Source: Pilasporangium apinafurcum
Taxonomy: Eukaryota > Oomycota > Peronosporomycetes > Pythiales > Pythiaceae
Direction of reading: 5' to 3'
Assembly: GCA_001600495.1 (NCBI GenBank)
Contig: BCKE01000012.1
Location: 651,445-715,444 of the forward strand
DNA: 64,000 nt
Every line of letters starts with the position of its first letter. The first letter of the stretch is position 1. The notes beneath the pieces were generated by a model. It did no database searches, was not told where the DNA came from, and saw only the letters and a program-made list of their open reading frames with translations. The position numbers and the translations under genes are program-made. Positions 32,769 through 43,064 of the stretch are shown here, in pieces.

Positions 32769-33159
32769 ATTATTTGATTAGGATAAACCCATTTAATTTT
32801 TAAGCTGAAAAATGATTTTTTTCGAATTTACCCACATTTAAGACTGTGGGAGCATTTTGCCCAATTTTTTCCCGCTAGACCACATAGCCCTTCCAGTTTC
32901 CAGATGGTAACACATGAGTCTGCGTTTAATGTCTTTTTTCTGGGTGGTATGTAGATGCATTTCATATCGCTTTCTCCCCAACCAGATTGAGAAAACCATT
33001 TAATCCGCTTATGATCTGAGTACTTCTGACAGTACAAGCGACGGCGCAAACGCAAGACGCTTTTACATTTCATTGAAGAGCTACATAACATGCAGTAAGA
33101 ACAGGTGGAGAGTCAGTTCAGTGCTGGCAATAGGAAGTTCTTTGGTAATTTGCTCAACA

Positions 33160-33480
33160 TCACAGATCCGTACATATAAGTTTAGTTGGTGGATGTATGG
33201 TGCGACAAAAAATTTGGACATGTACCCATGATGGTCTCAGTCCAAGAAGCACATGAACAACTTGCTTGTCTATAGAGCGTCTCGATGATGTTCGGTTTTC
33301 CACGTGGTGGCTGAATGTTGCGGCATGGACGATCACCGTAAATGGATATAAGAGATTCAGTAAACAGATAGGTAGAGGTGTGGGAAGAACAGCAATGGAG
33401 AGGAGATCTATTGGATACATCCATGGGATCAGTTATTTGAGATCTGCGGACAGCAAATTTTGTCAGTTTTATCGATAAGA
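33160..33480 (-). pseudogene. Possible Ty1/copia integrase remnant
   Basis: A minus-strand frame reads ENRTSSRRSIDK...LLGLRPSWVHVQIFC. This resembles the NRTPSR...(P)...L.G.KPS..HLRVFG stretch at the end of the copia integrase. Frames are broken on both sides and no LTR was found. Call is weak. Confidence 0.3.
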
Positions 33481-34045
33481 CAGGAATGCTAGATAATGAG
33501 GACAATGCCATATTGACAAACAACCATCAGGTATCTTTCTCTCCATCCACTGCTACTGCTATGTAAGGCATCGTTGCCGTTTTGATTACGTGTGACTTAT
33601 GATGGTCGATGGAATAATAAACGCAGCTTTAGACTGCGAGTTTTCTTTGTCTTGGGATGTGAATCATCGAACAGCAAAGACGTGCTGGTACAGTTTACCA
33701 AGATGGCCGTGACAGGACAGCTGGTGATGCAGCAAATTCCGTGATCTTTGACGAGTCATCAAGATTGGAATCGGTCCTTGGACGTACAGATCGATTCTGG
33801 TGAAGCCCTCGTCAATACCGCCAAACTTGCCTAGGCTTCATCAGGCAACGCATTCAGAATACCTATTCCCTTTGTACCTGGTGTGAAACGGACTTTCAAT
33901 CTGTACTTGGGAAGGCACTTGACTCGTCCCAAGCACTGGCTCAAGGGATCTACTAATCACTCGCTTCGGTCATTTGGCACGGCCACAAGTAGCAGCAACT
34001 GCTCTGCCCGTCTAGCTTTCAGAGTTCTTCCATTAAATATTGTGT

Positions 34046-35173
34046 TCAGAAATGGCGAAATTCATGCACAAACGTGTCGTTTGACACCATCGTCTCTTCG
34101 GTTGAGTTTGGGTAGGCATCAAAGTGCGCATGATCACCTTCCTTACCAAGCTTAGGCTCGTATGGAGGGTCTACTTCGCGTTGCCGCACATCCTGCCAGT
34201 CGACATGCTCAAACCAGTCGTGGTTCTTGATTTGCTCGACTTCACACAGGCGCTTGTTGATATCTGGGATCAGCATCTTCTTCAGAAAATCCCTCAGAAC
34301 GCTTGGGATTCGATGCTGTGAACTCCAGCTAAGTTGACCTTTCAAGATGCGTGTATACAATGCAAACGCCGATTCGTGATTGGCCCAGGCGAACGGCGGA
34401 TGGCCGTTCACCATCTCAAAGACCACACAAGCAAACGCCCACAAGTCCACTACTCGGGTGTAGCTTCTTGAACTTTGGGTGAGTTGCTCAGGAGCTAAAT
34501 ATTGCGGAGTCCCCACACATGTTGACGTTCGATCGTTTGGTGTATTAATTTTCTTGACGAAGCCAAAGTCGACGACCTTGAGGTGGCCGGAGCCATCCAG
34601 CAGGACGTTTTCTGGCTTGAGATCTCTGTACATGTAGCCGATTTTGTGGCAATTCTCAATGAATACGAGAAGCTCTGTGGCATAAAACTTGGCTTCGTCG
34701 ATAGTAAACTTGCCGACTTGCTGTAAGCGGTGGAACAATTCGCCGCCAGGGACGTATTCTAGCAGGAAATGCACGTGTCCTCGGGTCTGTAGACTCCCAA
34801 AGTACTTAACTGTGAACGGATTATCGAATTTCGTCATATCTATCAACGCCTTTTTCTCCGCTTCTACATGTGGAAGCAACTTGTTGACAAGGATGTCGCG
34901 CTTGGGCATGGACTTGAGTGCGTAAAACTTAGATGATTTCTTGTGCTGCACCAAGCGAACTTTGCCCAGCATGCCGGTGCCTACAACGGCGTGGAAAAGG
35001 AAGTATGTTTCGAGACTGAACGGCTTCGGAGGCATCTCAAGTGTTTGGCCAACCCATAACAGCGCATTTTGATCGCTAGTACTTGATTTACCGGTGCTGC
35101 CTGTGCTCTGGCCATAACGATATGCACACTCTGATGACGGTCCAATTGCCAAGAGGGAGGCAGCTGCCCCCAT
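34046..35173 (-). CDS. cAMP-dependent protein kinase catalytic subunit-like AGC kinase
   Basis: Ser/Thr kinase of 375 aa, one exon. Key residues are present: glycine loop GTGMLGKV (about 63-70), catalytic Lys in YALKSM, YRDLKPEN, DFG in VVDFGFVKK, activation loop Thr in TSTCVGTPQYLAPEQL. Two features point to PKA-C: the protein begins MGAAASLL, an N-myristoylation consensus, and ends exactly in F-R-H-F, the C-terminal FxxF that PKA-C docks on its own small lobe. The frame is open further upstream but only through a GTG, so 35173 is the first ATG. The APE-region Glu to Gln (PQY for PEY) is a small deviation. No regulatory subunit gene is nearby. Confidence 0.9.
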   Translation of the reverse strand: MGAAASLLAIGPSSECAYRYGQSTGSTGKSSTSDQNALLWVGQTLEMPPKPFSLETYFLFHAVVGTGMLGKVRLVQHKKSSKFYALKSMPKRDILVNKLLPHVEAEKKALIDMTKFDNPFTVKYFGSLQTRGHVHFLLEYVPGGELFHRLQQVGKFTIDEAKFYATELLVFIENCHKIGYMYRDLKPENVLLDGSGHLKVVDFGFVKKINTPNDRTSTCVGTPQYLAPEQLTQSSRSYTRVVDLWAFACVVFEMVNGHPPFAWANHESAFALYTRILKGQLSWSSQHRIPSVLRDFLKKMLIPDINKRLCEVEQIKNHDWFEHVDWQDVRQREVDPPYEPKLGKEGDHAHFDAYPNSTEETMVSNDTFVHEFRHF

Positions 35174-35446
35174 TTGGACTGATTGCCAGTATTCGTCCGA
35201 CGACAGAAACGATAATGGGACCGACGTCAATCCACAGCATGATCTCAAAATAGGCACGACATACCATCCACTTTTCCAGTGTCTGCTTATTTTGGAGCGC
35301 ACCGGTGATAAATCAATAGTGAGTGTGAGGAGAACGAAAAGAGAACTATTGTCAATATGTGCAGATTGCGCTTACTAGTATATATTCCAGCGATCTGTTG
35401 TTTAATATGTCTCTGGTGGGCAAATTTATCCTATCAAATTACTTAG

Positions 35447-37661
35447 CTAGTGTTTAGATTCAAGCTCGTGAGACCCAATGACGAGTTCATTCTCTGGAAC
35501 CTGATCGATTGCAAATGGATGAGCCTCGGTATTGAAGACAATCTCATCCAGTGGGAGCACCGAGTCGTCTGAAAATAGCAGGAACAAGTACTTGAGTGTC
35601 TCAGCGATGAAAAAACTCTCCATTTCACTGCGAAAGCCCTGCTTCGGTGGTCCGTTTGCAACGTTCGAGACACTCGCGTACCCGCCTTTTGGCAGTTTGC
35701 AATGGGTCTCAAATGCTTCCATGATCGCTCGTCCATATTGGCGATACTTCTCATTTTTGGTGATGCGGTAAAGGATCATTAGACTCTCGACAGTCTCGGG
35801 ACGCAGCAGGTTGAACGCATCGTTCTTGCTGACAATCAAATCCGATTGTACCTTGTCGTCGAGATTGAAGTACACAATTTCTGGGGCCAAATGCGTCGCC
35901 ATTTGGGCGTACATCTGGTAGCACGTCTCTAGTAGTTGCTCTGCCAGCGTCAAGTGCTCTTTCGGAAGACCGTGCATGTATCCCAGAGCAAGCATTCCCG
36001 GTATAAAACACACCAAGTGGTCCATCTTCGGCTCGAATTTGCCTTTCACAATTTCGCCTATAAACACGAGACCGTTGGGTTTGGATTTGCCGACAAGGTT
36101 ATCCATGATACCCTGTACGGCGTTCAAGTACCGTGTCTTGTATTTCTCATCTTGTTTCCCTGAGAGTAGCCATTGTTTCAGCAAGTATTCATAGTAACTG
36201 TCACCATTGGCGCCCAATGTGATTTTGGTACGAAAGTTGGTCACCCGTCCGTTCGAGATGCGAATATTTACTGGAAGCAGACCACTTGGGTAGTTTTCAC
36301 GAACGTCCTTTGCCAACTGACCAGATTACAAGCGCAATTAGCGTGAGCATGACCGAGGAGAAACACGAGAATGACGTGTGGCAATCAAACATAACGCACC
36401 GAATCCATGACTTTCTCGACTTGGTTGTGGTACTGGCGATTGCCCGTCAATGTGGAGAGGTACTTGAATTCTAATTGCAGCGACCCCACTTCCGCTAATG
36501 TACTCGCATACTTACCGCGCTTTTTCTACACTCATTCGTCAGAAAATGTAGCGTTCAGAAGATTGCATACAGAATATCGCTCACAAAATTCATAAGCATG
36601 GTCATACCACGATGTCATAGTCCTTGGTAGGCACACCATGCGGGTATACTTTAAACGCTGGAGACAGCGCCGCACCGAGTTTATCAGCCATCACCAGCAA
36701 GTGTGATTGACCTGCAACAAGAATAAGACATAACACCACCAATACGAGTAGCGAGAGATCAGTATTTCGACCACCCAATAGAATTTATATACAAAATGTC
36801 ACTCTTCATACCAGACAAGTAATATGACGAAAGCAACCCGCCCATTAATCGGATCGTTGTTTCAAATACGCTGATGAACCCTTGTTTGAAAATCCGGCCG
36901 TGCATGTGGTCAGCGACCCACTGACTCGCCTGGTCAAATTCGTCAAACATGCCAACAAGATAAAGCGTGTCCAGCGCATCGACGAGCGTCAGCGCCATGT
37001 CGTGGTCTTTCAAACCTGTACCGGTCATTGTCTTTACGTTGAGGGAGTCGTGGCCGTAAGCATAGGTCGCATAACCTTTCCACGCCCATTGCACCATCTC
37101 AGTCACTCGTCGTTGGTCGGTATTGTGGTTGCCTGGGTCATATCGCTCGCGACGCTTCAACAGCGCAAGTGTATCGTTCTCAGACACCACTGGTGGTACA
37201 AACACAAACTTCTCGTTCTCCTTATCTTCTTGTAGTTCCTGTTGAGTCTCTTCAGCTTGGCTCTTCGGTTCGACTTGCTGTAGGTGATACATCCAGCCAT
37301 TATTCTCTTGCTCCTTCACGTTACTCGACGGAAATAACCACCACCGTGAGAGTTGTCCGACGCTGAATATCGTCAAAACAAGTATGGTCAGTGCTGTGAG
37401 TGAGCACCAGCGAGACGATACGCCTTTCCATTTGATCGATGGATTATAGTGGCTGGTACTGGTGGAGGATGACCATGACGGCAAGCTCTGTGTAGCTGAA
37501 CTACTGTGAATGTATCGACGCGAGCGCGATTCCATACTTGACGGTGGTGTAATTATGTGTAGTGCCTGATGTGCTCGGCGGTTGAGAAGCTCACTAGAGC
37601 TTTCAGAGGTTATCCGCTTAGTATTACCACTACTAACGGTGGTATGTTGTCGACTGAGCAT
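35447..37661 (-). CDS. Class I alpha-1,2-mannosidase (GH47), type II membrane protein
   Basis: Trims alpha-1,2-mannose from N-glycans in ER or Golgi. Four exons: complement(35447..36316, 36400..36525, 36608..36711, 36812..37661), 649 aa. Basic, Ser-rich cytosolic tail, one transmembrane segment (LTALTILVLTIFSVGQL, about residues 90-106), a Glu/Gln-rich stem, then the GH47 domain from about 185: YAYGHDSLNVKT, LVDALDTLYLVGM, VFETTIRLMGGLLSSYYLSG, LAEVGSLQLEFKYLS, ETCYQMY, LRPETVESL and the closing VFNTEAHPF. The type II topology with stem suggests Golgi or ER mannosidase I rather than an EDEM-like soluble form. The third exon's acceptor was chosen because it alone restores TLAEVGSLQ; the donor before it could be 3 nt earlier. 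Confidence 0.94.
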
Positions 37662-38168
37662 TTCTGTTGGGTTTATTTTGGGAGGAAGTATCAGAGCTGC
37701 GGTGTAAACAGATCCGAAGGGATCACGTTGGCGATGATCGGTTGAGCACCCACCGCTAGTGCCGTGTGACTGCTGAGATCAAATCAACAACAATCAATAC
37801 ACCCTAAACCCACAGTACTTCATCACGATGATTGCACCCTATTCTGGCTATGACTTTGAAGAATAAGGTGTACAATGTGACAACAATCACACCAAGAAAG
37901 CGATCCAACTGCTCATGGCATTGCCATGTGGTGTTTTAAATGGCACATGCTGGAAATTTTGATTGCTGCGGGCCAGGATCTATGCTTAAGCATTCATTAG
38001 CTTCACATCTCCTTTTCATCAAGAAGAGGATTATATATTGTAGCACAGAGAGAAAGTAGATATCTTTAGCCATCACTATGTATCTACATATGTCACTTTA
38101 ACTCCGTACTTTCGTAATATCTACAAACAGCAAACTTGTCATTACGACCACAATTCGCAAAATATCGC
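37662..38168. other. Intergenic, no gene recognised
   Basis: Between GH47 start and the M96-like gene stop, both on the minus strand. No repeats or open frames of note. Confidence 0.5.
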
Positions 38169-39782
38169 TCAGATACCCTGGTTCAGCAGACCCGTAACAC
38201 CCTGGATAGTGTAGCCAACATATTTCTCGTATAGACTGAGCACAAATTCTGTTGTCAGCTGAATATCCGCAGATGATCCCGCAGCATTGCCTTTACTCTT
38301 CAGTGGTGTCAGTGAGAATTGAACACATATACGACAAACTGATGATTCTGCGTCGTCCTTTGCAGGTTCAAAAACAGCCCTAGCCAATTACGAGTTTCAA
38401 ATCTGTCTTAGTGACCGCAGTGTCATCATCAACTCCACGTTTGACAACCATATACCACCTACCAGCCTCGGTCCTCTATGTCCAAGTCTGCTGGTCCCTG
38501 CACTTCTCTTGAGTACGTTGATAAACCTTCCCAGAGCAATGTAAATCGATTCTGGTCCACATATCGCCGCATTGCGACGTGTCCAATCACCTCGACGGGG
38601 CCAACGCCGGGATTGAATTTGCTAGCACCATACATATCATCTCCTACTTTCTCAAGTGCCTGGAACAACCAGAATAAAAAAACAAAGAGAGTTATCAGCT
38701 TATTTGCTTTACTTAGATCCAGCAGACAGCCCGAACGGTAACACTTACTGGATCATTGGCTTCCATGATGAAGCTCCAGGTAACGCTGCCAACCGAGGAG
38801 AAATTGAACGGAGTATAACGACTTTCGACGACTTGTATACGCATGGTATGCTCGTCACCTTCGCTTCCCACCTGCATATTAATCTTCCGTTCCCCCAGTT
38901 TAGAAATAGGTATGCCAAGCTCTTCAAATTCCTTGTCCACCTGACAATAAGAAGCTTCGATGTGCTCAAATAGTTTGTTGTAGTTGACGTTGGACGAGGG
39001 ATACTGCGGTTTCTGCTCATCGCTGTCCTGGGATAACGCCGGAAGAATACCAAGCTCCTATAACATTAATCCCAAACACATAAGCAATCACGAGCGAGTC
39101 CAATGTAGTTCCTTCGATATGTGAAAGCAAACCTCCAGATCTGGGGCTTTCGAAAGTGATCGTTGGATAGCTCGAATCACTTTGCGTTGGTCTTCCAGTG
39201 CCTGTCGTAACCTTGCATTCTCCCCGACGGATTGTTGTCTCGCAATCAATAATTGGTCTGCCACTTTCTTCCAAAAGTGATTTGCTCCTTGATTGTTTAA
39301 CCCACCTTCTTGCTTTAATGTGTCTAGTTTCTGCTCTAACGCGAGTGCAACCGCACGCATGTGGTCCACTTCCTGTTTCCTTCGCTTTCGCTTTGCTCCA
39401 GGTTTTACGTTCGTTGTGCTCTTGTTGGTTGCTTCAATTGATGCGATAGGAAATTCCGGTTGTAAAGGAGTTAGATTTTCTGTATCAATGCGCGCAAGTG
39501 TCTCCATGAATCCCGATAACTCATCTTCTTTTATAAACAGCGTATGCTCGGTCGATGTGGTGTCTTGAATTGTAGAGGAAAACACCAAATTCTCCACCAC
39601 GGACGGCTAACCATGCGCATCAACGTAAGATACTGAAACACATAACAGACCATGAAACGAATATCATCATGCATCCGCACCTGGCTGGTTGGCAAGACTG
39701 TCTCATCATCCCCGGAACTGTAAGTTTCTGCATTAATCTGCGTCAGTAGCTCTAGCAAATCGTCATCGAGCACTTGCGCCAT
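38169..39782 (-). CDS. M96 mating-specific-like protein (basic/coiled-coil plus START-like region)
   Basis: Five exons: complement(38169..38379, 38463..38659, 38749..39057, 39133..39606, 39681..39782), 430 aa; introns 69-91 nt. A short acidic N terminus is followed by a basic stretch KRKRRKQE and heptad-like leucines (bZIP-like, about residues 85-115), then W..VADQLLIARQQSVGENARLRQAL and a C-terminal region of START-like make-up. This layout fits the large oomycete family annotated as M96 mating-specific proteins, first seen as sexual-stage transcripts in Phytophthora. Molecular function is not established. The last intron hides 24 in-frame codons in another frame (YMVVKRGVDD...), so an alternative splice there is possible. 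Recognised by pattern only. Confidence 0.65.
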
Positions 39783-40047
39783 CTCGAGCTACGTCTTCTC
39801 TTACTCAAATGTATTCTCAATACAAAACCTTCAATATATCATAAAACCTTCAAAAATGGATAATTTCTACCATCAACATTACTTTAGTTCCAATGCTTCT
39901 TCAGGATACTAGTGACTATGATATCATGCATGCCTCTCATTACGCTTTCTGCTTCCTGCGTCAATATTTTCATCCCCGCAATAGCAATACAGCACACCGT
40001 ATGTACGTACGCTCTATAGACAAGTAAGATAACAGAGAGAGCCTTGC

Positions 40048-42289
40048 TTACTGTTTGCGATTCGCGCATTCTCGCTCTTGTACTTGACGACGTAGGATCT
40101 TGCCCGACGCACTCTTGGGAATGACGTCCGTGAACTCTAACTGACGGACTTTCTTAAACGGTGCTACGCGCTCCGCGACAAACTCCATGATCTCTTCTGA
40201 TGTCACATTTGTTGGGTTGCTCGGATCTTTCAAGACGACGTATGCCTTTGGGACTTCTTCACCGTTTTCATCGACGCCCCGGATACAACAGGAGTCGAGC
40301 ACAGCGGGGTGATGGTTCACAATATCCTCGATTTCAGCAGGAGCGACTTGGTGTCCCTTGTATTTGATCAACTCCTTTACACGATCTACGATAAATACAT
40401 GACCGTCTTCGTCAATGTATCCGATATCGCCAGTACGAAGGAAGTTGTCCTCTGTGAACACATTGTCATTCGCTGCTTGGTTGTTCAGGTATCCGAGCAT
40501 GACTTGAGGACCTCTGTACAATAGTTCGCCGTGTGAACCCACGGGTAGGTCTACATCAGTCTGAGTACACTTCACTCGAAGTTCCGTGTTTGGAAGCAGA
40601 CGACCCACACTTCCCTACGAAAAGCCAATACATGTGCATATCAATGCAATCAAACGCATATTCGATATAAAAGTGGAGCAGGCCACGTACTGGTTTATGG
40701 TTGGAGTCTTCCGTCCAATTAACAGCTGGTGAGAGTTCGGTCATACCATAAGCCTGCTGCACCTTAATTCCTAGCCGATTAAACACACGATTTTCAAGTT
40801 CGATCCCCAGTGGTGCGCCACCAGAAAGCAGATATTTCGTTTGGGAAATATCGTACTTGTCCACCAGTGGACTATTAGCGAGGAAGAGCGCGACGGGTGG
40901 AGCGATGTGTGCTACACGCATCTACGGCATTGACAAAAAATTCACGATATTAGAGGATACTATCCATAGTGATGACTGCTGTGAAGTTTATAGCACTTAC
41001 TGGATATGCCTCCAATGTTTTCAGGAATTGTTCGGGTTCGAATCGTGGCAGGATGATTTTGGCAACCCCTTGGTAGAGTTGTACATGAATCAACATCAAG
41101 CCGTAGATGTGGAAGAATGGCAAGAGACCCAATACATGCTTATCAAGTTTTTCTACAGTAGAAACTTGAAGCGTGTTTGCGATCATGTTTCTCCCACTCA
41201 ATGCAACACCCTGCGAGAAAATATCTTGAGCACATTGAATAGAAGGCGTTATTGTAAGAAATATCAAATCAATACCTTTGGATTTCCCGTCGTTCCGCTT
41301 GAAAAAGGTAACAGAAGATTTAAATCTGGGTCAATCTTCTCAAACTCAAATGAGTCATATTCTTGCTTCGCCAAGTCACTGACCAAACGGCACAAAAACC
41401 ACCCACGTTAGCGCTCGCTAGAATAAAAAATCTTTTGTAGGTCATGCCGTACTTGATGTTTTTAAGCCCTTGCGATTCTTCTGCACTTCCCATTGTGTAA
41501 ATATTCTGTTTCGACACACCAGCCAATTCAGCTGCTTCAATCGCAACGCTTTCCAATGTTTTGTGCACAATAATATATTTCGCCTGATCCAAGCAAAGAT
41601 ATGGTAATAAGCACAGGTTGCTAGTAACAGTATAAACGAAGTGGACAGCTCTCAATACCTCTGATGCCTTCACTTGGTACTCCAATTCATACGGAAGAAA
41701 CATCGGCGATGAAGGCGACACAATTGCTCCCAACGACGTCAGTGCTGGTTAGAATATCCGCAACAAACCACCCAAAGCGTTAGCAACTACAGCTTAAGTC
41801 TACGGTTCGTAGAACTATATAAGCGATTTATACCAAGCATCACAGTAGGATATTCTGTACAGTTGAAGGAATGAACCACAACCGCCTGCGTACGTACTTG
41901 TCATCCATCTGTCCATCAAGTGCTCAATAAAGGAATCATTTCTCACTTACATCCCCCTTGCGCACACCATCTCGTGCCAATGCCACGGCGATCCGTTTGG
42001 CATTTTCATATAATTGACGATACGACGTGCGTTCGTGCGTGAGCCCATTAATATACGCCGTCTTATCTCCATCCGTGAGCGCGTGCTCCTCCACTATATC
42101 AAAAATGGTTTTTCGTGGCAATTCGAGTGGTGTATGTGGTGACGTATATACGATTGTCGAAAACCAATGTTGCTCGGACAAAAACAAGTGGTTCATCACA
42201 AGTGGTTGATGCAATTGAGCCGCGGCATCCATGCGGATCTTGGTGACAGCCCGACGGCCAGCAGATGAAAGTAGTCGACGGGTTAACAT
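40048..42289 (-). CDS. 4-coumarate-CoA ligase-like acyl-CoA synthetase, copy A
   Basis: AMP-forming ligase that joins an aromatic or medium-chain carboxylic acid to CoA. Eight exons: complement(40048..40614, 40691..40921, 41001..41210, 41276..41378, 41453..41583, 41659..41744, 41834..41885, 41951..42289), 572 aa. Landmarks: LLPFSSGTTGNPKGVALSG (ATP loop), QAYGMTELSPAV, GELLYRGPQVMLGYL, FLRTGDIGYIDEDGHVFIVDRVKELIKYKGHQVAPAEIE and the C-terminal catalytic PKSASGKILRR. The N terminus (MLTRRLLSSAGRRAVTKIR) is rich in Arg and Ser without acids, typical of a mitochondrial presequence. True substrate unknown; oomycetes do not make lignin, so a fatty-acid or host phenolic substrate is more likely. 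No peroxisomal tail. Confidence 0.92.
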
Positions 42290-43064
42290 GAGTTCGCTGC
42301 GCTTCTTTTACGCGTCTTCTTCTTGTTGTTAGTAGTTACACTTGGAGGGGAAATGCGCGAATGCGGTGAGCACCGAATGATGCCCATCCTTTCCATGTAA
42401 ATCCCAACTAACCCTCGCAAAGCTTGAAGCTGTGATGTGTGACCGCAGGTTCTCCTAAATTCGATACCTCTTGCTTATTCAAATTATCTAAAATCGATTA
42501 TTATATTTTTATAATGTTAAAAGAAAATTAGCATATTTTACACTAGCTGAAATATAGCTCTATAAGATGATGTATCGTCAATAAAATATCGATATAGCCA
42601 ACATCGGACAAGGAAGCAGAAGCGCCAACTGTCTGTTCTGACAATAGTTTACGGATCGTTGGATTTGCAGAAAAACCAACTACCAGTTATACTTGATTAA
42701 AGTATACCATCCATTGTATTACCTTCTCACAGATTAAATCGGTGAGGAGATCCTTGCCTGTGCCTCCAACCGATGCAGAAGGTATCATAATGTTCTAACG
42801 CCATCGAGAAGGAGCTTTTAATACCTGCTATTGTATGAGTGGGATACTATATGTGATTGTGTGGTCACCGTAATCTCTTTTCTTCTTATTGTCGTACCAT
42901 TGTTCGTTAAGAAGTAACCAGGATCAACTCGTGTTATGATAGAGCTACTTATGTAATTAGCACAGTTTAGAATAGCATCAATTTCTGTCGTGATCGACGT
43001 TCACACCTTCATATCAAATGAATCTACATGATTGCCACATTAACAACAAACACATACATGTTTC
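42290..43064. other. Intergenic between tandem ligase genes
   Basis: About 780 bp, A/T-rich in the middle. No trace of a third gene copy or of repeats that might have driven the duplication. Confidence 0.5.

Larger units (their letters stand above)
32520..34045. other. Intergenic, 1.5 kb, with hairpin and possible copia debris
   Basis: Contains a hairpin at 32742-32768 and weak retrotransposon-like fragments at 33160-33480 (-) and about 33735-33800 (+). No intact gene seen. Confidence 0.45.

Noticed and set aside
38443-38463. Frameshift or pseudogene in the M96-like gene after RGW
   Set aside because: A normal-sized GT-AG intron with a plausible branch sequence explains the apparent stop and restores family-like sequence.
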